A stretch of 64,000 nucleotides of DNA, from assembly GCF_010183535.1 (NCBI RefSeq), contig NC_071330.1, positions 16,969,717 to 17,033,716 of the forward strand. The letters run 5' to 3'. Below, piece by piece: positions 56,203 to 64,000 of the stretch. Under the pieces are notes generated by a model. The model was not told the origin of the DNA. It did not search any database and saw only the letters and a list, made by a program, of their open reading frames with translations. The translations under genes and the position numbers were made by a program. This DNA is from Caenorhabditis remanei. Its lineage: Eukaryota; Nematoda; Chromadorea; Rhabditida; Rhabditidae. Positions within the stretch are counted from its first letter, which is position 1; each line of letters opens with the position of its first letter.

Positions 56203-56839
56203 TATTTATATAAGTTTCATGGGTCTTGACTCAAAAATAGCTGAGTTACTGTAGGTTCAGTGATTGCCAAAATACTGTAGTTTTTACCTTTTTGAGCTCT
56301 GAAAACTCTGAAGACATTTTTTCAAACCGATTTCATTTTTAGTACCTTTTTTTAAATCCCATCGTTTGTTTTTCCCTACAAAACTCTTTGATCCCTAACC
56401 TTTCCCTTTTTCCTCGTCATCAATTCATTCCATTTTCAAATGCTCACCCCCTCTTTTTTTTTCTAATCCCATAATTTTAGTCTCTTTTTTATTTTGCTAG
56501 CCTCCCATTAATCCTCTGTTATTTTTCCTCCCACCCCCACTATCCTCTTTTCTTTTTCCATTTTTCTCATCATCTCATTTTCTTTGAAAAACTTGACATC
56601 TCATAATAAGAAATAATAATATATTTTTCTCATTTTTCAGAAAGAGGATGGAATCATAATCCCGGAAATGTGAACTCGTCGAAATGAAATCTGATATTTC
56701 TCTTCCTTTCTTCCTCCCCGGAGCTTCTTACCCCACCACTTCCTTTTGATACTTTGGTTCCCCTTGTTCTTGGCTGGCGCTCCATCGGCGGCGCGTTCTC
56801 AAATATTTCGATATCTGGGTCTGAAAGGGTACCCAGCTG

Positions 56840-56990
56840 GCACTATTTTGGAAAAGACATGACTTATATCATTAGAAAGATGAGTAAGCGCTGATTCCAA
56901 ATGTACATTCAATTTTCGCCCTTGAGGATTGGTACTTGAGAAAAATGAAGTCAAATTTCTGAAAAATGACAAATTATTACCTTTCTGACA
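56840..56990. repeat. Family 4 partial palindrome
   Basis: GACTTATATCATTAGAAAGA, GCTGATTCCAAATGTACATT and CGCCCTTGAG match one arm of the element at 20014. The other arm is missing. Confidence 0.5.
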
Positions 56991-57244
56991 CAAAAATAAT
57001 AATCTGATCAACAATTTCTATAAAATTTGACATCAAGACAACGAGTAACCACCGAGACCTTCTTCTGATAGGTATGTTTTGTGAATAATGTCAAAAAATT
57101 CTAGTCTTGAAAACCACTAAAAAAGAAATAAAAACCGGCTATAAACTAGACTTCAAGTTCGAATTCAATATGACCTCAATTTCATAAAGGAAAAAGTCTA
57201 ACGTTATGTCTCTTATCCATTATTATCATTACCGCATTACCATT

Positions 57245-57385
57245 ATTAGCACGGCACGCTTCTTACGACCGTGCTCTACCGCAACCGAAGAAAATTGTGC
57301 GTGAAATCGAGAGAGTCAGAGGAAAACTGACAGTTTTCGAGGTAATTTTGGCGGAGCGCAGTTGTAAGAGCTGTGCTGAGGTAAT
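57245..57385. repeat. Family 1 palindrome, inverted orientation
   Basis: ATTAGCACGGCACGCTTCTT at the left and GTTGTAAGAGCTGTGCTGAG at the right. The interior (GAAATCGAGAGAGTCAGAGG) is the complement of the other copies, so this copy lies reversed. Confidence 0.7.
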
Positions 57386-59208
57386 ACACCATTACCACTT
57401 CTCCGTCCTTCCAAAAAATCGAAATCCCCCCAATCATCTTCAGCGCTATTTCTAAATTTCCGACAGAAATCTCAGAAAATTTTCTTCTAGACATAGCCAG
57501 CCAGTTCTCTAGGGCTCTAGGAGCACTGCACTATTACATAATCAGAACAGAGGCTCGCTGACGACATCAGCTGAAATGTTTTTGAGAAAAAAGGAGTTAT
57601 TAAGAATCTTGTGGTCAAAACCTACCTGTTGACGCATCGTCGTTTTACAACTGGGACGTTTTAGAAATGGGTACAAAATTGAATAATTTTGTAGCCGTTG
57701 ACTATTTTAGACCGTTTTCCCTGTTTCTTTTTGTCTATTTTTGACAAAAATCGGTTAAGAACAGACGTCAGAACGTCATTTTTCATTTTTCGCTTAATTG
57801 CTCACACTATTATTTTCAATATCCCCCGCCTCCTATCCCTAATTACAGAAAAAAGGTCATATCGGGTTCATTCAATGCTCCGCTCCCTCAACTTCCATTT
57901 TCTCTTTCTTTTTGTTTTTCCTTCTCCATTTATTTCTTAGAAATATTTCTCTCTTCTCCATAATGCGAATCTATTTCTCTCCGTAACCGGAAATAATGAA
58001 TTATATCAAAACGACGTCATCCTTTGCATTAACTCATGTTGTACTTGACTCATGATTCAGATTATGTACATTTTCTTTGCTCTGGAAAATACGGAATTCA
58101 GAGAGCTGTTCTGAAATTTGTAGTGGTCATCTGGAATTGTTTGACGTCAATAAATTTCCCTTGAGAATCTATATAATATGACAGGAAATTGAGTTAGAGA
58201 TGCTATTTTTTGTTTTTCGGAGGGCTCAAAATTTCAATTTCCGTTTTTCCCCGAACCCTACAAGCCATCGGGTTGCCTAGAAACTCCTCCTAAACCAGAA
58301 AATAAAATATTTCTTTTTTTTATTGCTATACACTTTTCTTTCTTCTGGAGACGTCAGTAGGCGAACACTTGAGGATTATTCCCCCCTTTTTTATGCGAAT
58401 CCCGGATTTGAGATCAGTAAGGATAATCTCCTCCTGTCATAATCCTGCCTGTTCCTAATCAGTCTGGCGTGTCGTTGGCGCGATAGCGGAGCCTACTTAG
58501 AAAGTTTTTGTTCGTTTTCCAAAAAAAAATAGCATAAAATAACCGTTTTAAGTACTAAATTTAGCAGAAACTTAAGCAAAATTCTTCAAACCGGCTGATT
58601 TTGAGTTTAAATTGTAGACACGGGCGTTCCTAACGGGGGTTAGACTATTTCAGACAGTTTTTCCTGTTTTTTTATGTCCATTTTTGGCCAAAAATTGGTT
58701 AAGAAATGACTGAGATGCTTTACATGTAGATTTAATCTGTTTTTGCTGTTTTTTTTTGTGTATTTTTGACAAAAAATGGGTGAGAACTGACAAGATATGC
58801 CAAAAAGACTTTCGAGTTGTCTTATTCCTCTTTCGGGGTGTCCCTAGTTAGAGATTTTGTGTCTGAAGTCGTTTATGGGTAAATTTAGTCTGTTTTTGCA
58901 GTTTTTTCTTTATATTTTCGACAAAAATCGGTTAAGAACTGACTAAGAAGACTTTCGAGTTGTCTGGCGCGCCTTGAGCCTTTTTTACTATCTCACATTC
59001 CTCCTTTCCGTAAAAAACTCGAATTCCGTCTCTAGTCTGGCACAAAATTAGGTTCATGTGTAAAAGGATGTGTACCCGGGGTGCCCTCGGGTGCATCCTA
59101 AGCATTCTGCTCCCTCTTCCCCCTCCCATGTGTCAAATCAATAGGACACTAAGCTGAGAGGTCCCCCTTCGTTTCTTTGAGTCTCTCCATCTCTCCACAT
59201 TTCTTTTC

Positions 59209-59233
59209 TAACCCCCCCCCCCTCGGGGGGTTA
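59209..59233. repeat. C11/G6 hairpin
   Basis: TAA then eleven C, TC, six G and TTA: a short perfect stem with a C-tract bulge. GA/CT dinucleotide runs follow (59240-59400). Confidence 0.85.
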
Positions 59234-60859
59234 AAAGGGACCAGAGACTAGAGAGAGGGAGAGAGAGAGCTGCGTGTTTCAAGGGGATTGCTCAGATAGC
59301 TTTAACGGTACGCCAGCCAAAGAGAGAGTGAGAGAGTGTGGGGAATGGAGAGACGGAGAGAATAAGGGGGACCCTCTCCCTCTCTCTCTCTCTTCTCCCC
59401 CCTTTTTTTTGCTGTCCCCGTCCATTTCCCCTTATATGCCCGACAAGACACGACTTTTCAAGAAGACTCCTCGTCGTTTTTTTTCTGTGCTCTTCCCTCG
59501 AGCAGCTCCGATGGGGAACATATGTTCGTTTTCTCGTTTTCGACAATTTTTATGGGCTCCTAGTTTATGGGTTCTAGTTTATGGACCAGAACCTCCTCTC
59601 TGTCGCTGCTGACTATCTTTTTGAAGAGGTTTTTGAACCTTTTGGGTACGTTTTGGGGGCCTTATGGAGGATTAGTTTAAAGACAGTGGGGGTTTTGGGG
59701 TCATGAGGTCGTTATCTGGGAGAAAAATTGGATTAAAGAAGCAAACATTTATATATTTTTAAGCAAACTTTTTTAAAATTCATTTCTGAGGAAATAAATC
59801 CGGATTTATAGTTTTTACTGTCCGATTAGAATTTGAACCTTTTTTATTGTAATTGCGAGAGTTCACCAGTCAGGAATTTGGAATTTTAACTTTTTGACAT
59901 TTTATAAATTTTCAAGTTAAAACATTTATTTTGTCAGAACATGAAACATGAAACTTTAAGCTCATTTTCAGCATTTTGAGGGAATTGTAATTTTTTTGAC
60001 ATTTAATAAATCGATGCAACTTGAGACTTTCCTATGTAACTTTTTGTTTATTTTTCTACTATCATTAGACCTTTTAGCGGTAAACTATTCAAAAGTTTCA
60101 TAAATATCTCTAAACTTTCAATTTCTGAAATTCAACCTGGGGAATTTGAAAATTCTTGTTATGTCTCATTACTAATTTTTTCACCCGCTTTATAGTCAGC
60201 ACAGCTTGTTGCAGCTAAATTTTTTTAATAAAAAATCTTTCCAGCCATTCTGTCAATTAAAATTTGATTAATCCATTCCAGCCGTTCTATCAAACCCAAT
60301 TTTTCAAATTAAAATAATTCCATACAGCTGTCGTCGGAACTCTTTGAGGGGAACTCAATGTGTTTCTTTTTCTTGAATGACACGTTCTCTATCATAACCG
60401 GAATTTTTACTTTCTTACTGTCTCAACGCTTCATTTCTAACTACTTGACAATTCGTGTTCCAGTTTCTGAATATTTTTCACAAAGATCCCTCTCAGCTCC
60501 ACTTTAGCCGAACATTTGGTATTCTGAAGTCCGCCTTAAAAACTTTGACCTGAAATTCAATCTCCCCCAGAATACGTCAACGTCTATCCCATCTGGCTAT
60601 AGTCAAGTCACACTTTTGATCGTTATCTCCCCCTAGCTTTTCCTTAATCTTTAATTTTTTCTTTTTTTTATCCCTCGTTTCTCATCCAAAGACGCTTAGC
60701 CTCCTCCTCTTCGTTTTGAAAAAAAACCAAACATCGTTGATCTTTGAGAGATGGGAAGCTGGAGAGCAATTTTAATTATCCTCTCTTTTATTTGATGTCT
60801 TGAAGTTATCTGGCGCACCTTTGACGCTTATATATTGTTTCCAGGGCGCGGGCGGCCTC

Positions 60860-63724
60860 ATGCACTACCATCAACATCCACTCCTCCTCGTCACCATTTT
60901 TTTGATGCGATTCCTGCAGTCCAGCGTTGACGCCCTCTACGCAAATGTGAGTTCTTTGAATGGAATAATTATTTATTTGAATATAGAAATTTTAAATATA
61001 AAATTCAGAATATTCAGGTAAAACTGCAATGTGTGGATGCAGACGAGGTCACCGGCCAACTCCAAACCGATCTCATTTTCACACAAAAAGACGGTGTGCA
61101 CACTTTCCTTCCAGCCTACACGGATTTGTGTGCTGAATCGACGAAATTCGACGACGCGCAGCGTGTGTACTTCTGTAAGAAGTGCCTCGAGAATTGCAGG
61201 GCTCGTGTCGAGTCGGCACCCAAAAATATCCTTATTGTAGCCGATGAGAGGGCGCCGAATAGCAGGGTAAGAGGGTTCTGGAATGTCTGGAAATTCGAAA
61301 TATTTTAATGTTTTAAAGGTCTCATGGTTCCACGTGAATTCGCCGGTGGCTAACATCAGGGAGTCGGGGAAACAGTGCAATGTGGAGAATGTGCAAGGGG
61401 TGAGTAAAGAGGCGGAGCCTAATTGAGTGCTCAAATTTTTCAAAATGAAGATTATGAGGATTAAAGTTAGTTTTTTTGAGTTTTTAAAGGTGTTTTTTTA
61501 CCGGAAAATAAGTTTTTTAGTTCTGGAATTGGAAAAAAATGAATAAAAGAAGGAAGTATTTCGGGCAGATGCACCATATTAAAGGGGGAAATTTGTTTCA
61601 TAGACGTTTATTTCAAACAATCCCAAAACCAATTTTTAGAGCATTTTTTCTGAATTTTAAAAATCGTATTTTTTCATTAAAACTACCATATCACTGACAG
61701 GATCACTGCAGGACCCATGAAACATTGATTTCTGAAATCAGAGCAACAAGACGGTTCGAATGAGTATAATCATGCCATATTTCGGGGCAACTTTGATTTT
61801 CAACCCAAAACGGTCGCATTTTTCAAAATTTTCAGAGCATAGGCATGATTATACTCATTTAAAAGGGCTTGACACGCTGATTTCAACAATAAAAGACTCC
61901 TGAATCTCATTGCGATTCTGACTGGGTTCCTTTAGTTTTGAGCCTCGAAAATTTTCGAAAATCTGTAACTTTTCCAATTTTTACGCGATTTTGTTGGTAT
62001 TACATCCAAAATCTTCAAAAAGGCAGAACTCGCGGAGATTTACATTTTGGTATAATTTTCAGCTCATAATATTCATTTTAAAGCGAGTTAAAGCTCGTAA
62101 AAGTGTGTTAGGCTTAGTTTTATCTTTATTGGATACGACTAAGACGGTCTTTTCCCCAGACACCAAACGTAGACTATGACAGGTGTCTCATAGGAACGTC
62201 TGAAAATTTCCTAGACAAGGAACTGAAAATTTCTCAGAAATTAGATGAATCAAGCAGGAGCCACACCTAATTCCCTATTCGAACCCGTCAATCTAATCGC
62301 CCCCTCCCCAGAAAAAATTCAGTCTCCTCACTTTCTCAGAATTCTTTATTCCTCCTCCCCTCGAGTTAGTAGGCAACCTGGCTGTCGCACCTCCGACGCG
62401 TTTCCCCAAACATGTCTTATTCCAGAACTCGATGGCCAACGAGGAGACGTCAACCGATGCGCTCCGCTCGTTTTCCAAAACGTCCGTCCTATTTGTGTCT
62501 ATCTCATTTATTATTTTGATGGTTATTTCCTTAGCTTGGCTTGTTTTTTATTATGTTCAAAGGTTCCGCTATGCCCATGCCAAGGATCGACTTCAGAGAA
62601 GGTATAGGTTGGAACATTTTTCTATTATTTTTGGTTTTTTCCCACAATTTTAACAATTTTTAAAATAATTTTCAGATTATTCAACGCGGCGAGAAAAGCG
62701 TTGACCAGAATACCGACGATGACTATTACACCTGGAATGAATCAGGAGCTGCAGTCGGATTGTGCAGTGTGTTTGGATCCGTATCAATTGCAGGATGTTA
62801 TTCGGTTATTGCCTTGCAAGTGAGTTTGAAGGAAGGAAAACTACAGTAGGCTCGTTTAAAGGCTCATAGACCTTAAAAATGCGCCACACCAAACCTAGTT
62901 AATATTTTTTATAACAAAATTTGAACAATTCCAGTTGTTTTGGATGTAAAACCAACAGAATCGAGTGAAAATCCAAAAAGTTAAAGATTTTCGAAAGTTT
63001 TCGAAAATAGTTGAGCTTCAAAACCAAAGTAGGGTCTATGCGCCTTTAAGCTTGATTACTATAGTTTTTGTGACAAGATCCTATTAAAGGGGATCAGTTC
63101 TGAGACGTTCTTATGAGCCTTTAAACCGGATAACTGGAAATTTCGTGGCAAGACCCTAACCAGAATAATTCCAGACATATCTACCACAAATCATGTATCG
63201 ACCCATGGCTCCTGGAGCATCGTACGTGTCCAATGTGCAAAAACGACATTCTGAAACATTTTGGATACTGGAACGAGATCCGAAACGACATCCAACTCCC
63301 AGCCAACACCCGAGGAATGATTCCAGACGACTTCACGATTCGTTTAGAACTCGGTGACCGAGATGATCACGATCATGTTCACTCTCCAGACGACGCGATG
63401 TCTCCAGAAGTGCATTCAGAATCTTCAGACTCTCAAGGATTCTCATTCGACCATTCAGAGCATACAGAGACATTCGGCTTCTCCACACCGTCCGTACCTC
63501 CACAGCTAGTGTTGAACGCGTCGAATGCAAAGTCATTCGTGATGCCAATGTCATCGAGATCCAACTTGAATTCTTCCGATCAGTGCCGTCCTCAAACTTC
63601 AATCGCCAACAATTTCCGATCGGCGAGAAATGCGAGAGAGCATCGTGCCAGTTTGCATGAGATTTCAACGGCCGCTCAGAGACCACAGACCTCGTTGCCA
63701 GGACAGATTGTTAACTTGGTTCAG
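60860..63724 (+). CDS. Goliath/RNF13-type PA-TM-RING E3 ubiquitin ligase, 5' part
   Basis: Six exons in phase: 60860-60946, 61018-61266, 61319-61399, 62426-62601, 62676-62819 and 63175-63724, giving 429 residues, open at the end with donor GTAAGA. An acceptor TTTCCAG lies 15 nt before the ATG. Residues 1-25 look like a signal peptide ([13 protein letters not shown]). Residues 30-139 are a lumenal cysteine-containing region in the place of the protease-associated domain. A membrane segment lies at about 158-184. A RING-H2 finger follows at 227-267: C-x2-C, then C-K-H-x2-H-x2-C, then C-x2-C, including [13 protein letters not shown], the signature of the goliath/RNF13/RNF128 group. The Ser/Asp/His-rich cytosolic tail continues off the window. 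These ligases ubiquitinate membrane cargo at endosomes. The acceptor of exon 2 could alternatively lie 9 nt upstream, adding three residues. Confidence 0.93.
61735..61885. repeat. Family 2 palindrome, copy 4
   Basis: Arms AAATCAGAGCAACAAGACGG...GAGTATAATCATGCC and GGCATGATTATACTCAT...GGCTTGACACGCTGATTT. It lies in the long intron between exons 3 and 4 of the RING gene. Confidence 0.75.
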
Positions 63725-64000
63725 GTAAGAAATATCGAAAAATTGATTAAAAATTTGAAATCTGCGTAAAAAATGGTTTCTGGGTACTGTTGGTTCGGCA
63801 CCCAAAATACCCCAAATTTTCTTTAAAAATACCGAAACTCTAACTCACCCAGGAGTTATCGGAGTCAACAAAACTAAAAAATTTGGTTTTTGAGGTTATA
63901 AGATTCAAAATGAGTTCAATATTGCCCACATCCCGATTTTGGCCCAAACACGCGACGCGACCGTGTCGCACTCCCCTCAAAATTCAAAGTCAAGTCTATA

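Larger units (their letters stand above)
41698..60859. other. 19-kb gene-poor stretch
   Basis: No exon set with consistent splice sites and protein-like composition was found on either strand. It is filled with palindromes, homopolymers, pyrimidine-rich runs and about fifteen copies of a CTGGCGCGCCTTTGACGCG motif (for example 42950, 43110, 49110, 49195, 50377, 55330, 58463, 58962, 60810). It may be intergenic or hold distant upstream exons or regulatory DNA of the RING gene on its right. Small isolated exons could be missed. Confidence 0.5.

Overview
The window is nuclear DNA from a nematode, most likely Caenorhabditis. The evidence is AT-rich sequence, many introns of about 45-50 bp with TTTTCAG-type acceptors, acceptor-like sequences just upstream of several start codons (as in SL trans-splicing), a cuticle collagen, a major-sperm-protein (MSP) domain gene, and many short palindromic repeats. 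Gene models were assembled by hand from splice sites and reading phase. No database was searched, so family names rest on recognised motifs only.

Layout: 0.3-1.8 kb holds the 3' end of a gene for a basic, Ser/Pro-rich protein (+). 2.5-2.8 kb holds a three-exon, 45-residue cysteine protein (-). 4.1-8.2 kb holds three tandem four-membrane-segment paralogues (-). 9.3-11.3 kb holds two small coiled-coil genes (+), followed by a foldback element inserted into an older repeat. 13.4-18.4 kb holds a seven-exon, 586-residue protein with a coiled-coil C-terminus (-), whose largest intron is a 1.6-kb inverted repeat. 19.2-19.7 kb holds a cysteine-repeat secreted-type gene with an unresolved 5' end (-).

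22.1-35.5 kb is the most unusual part: a cluster of one nematode protein family. It has two tandem copies on the minus strand, a degenerate triple-domain locus on the plus strand, and two further intact copies on the plus strand. Every copy has a short exon 1, a domain starting RHIF-x2-H (or D), containing a DW/E helix and a T-x-Y motif, and a proline/tyrosine-rich tail. The order of motifs resembles BECR-fold (barnase/EndoU-like) nuclease domains of bacterial polymorphic toxins and phages. That is inference, not proof. The cluster shows tandem duplication, conversion-like patches and a 1,081-bp hAT-like insertion.

36.0-40.2 kb holds an MSP-domain gene with a long Lys/Ser-rich N-terminal region (-). 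A single-exon cuticle collagen lies on the opposite strand inside its third intron. From 41 to 60.8 kb I find no convincing gene, only repeats, a dead mariner, palindromes and 11-nt G/C tracts. 60.9 kb to the end holds the 5' part of a goliath/RNF13-type PA-TM-RING ubiquitin ligase gene (+), which continues past the window.
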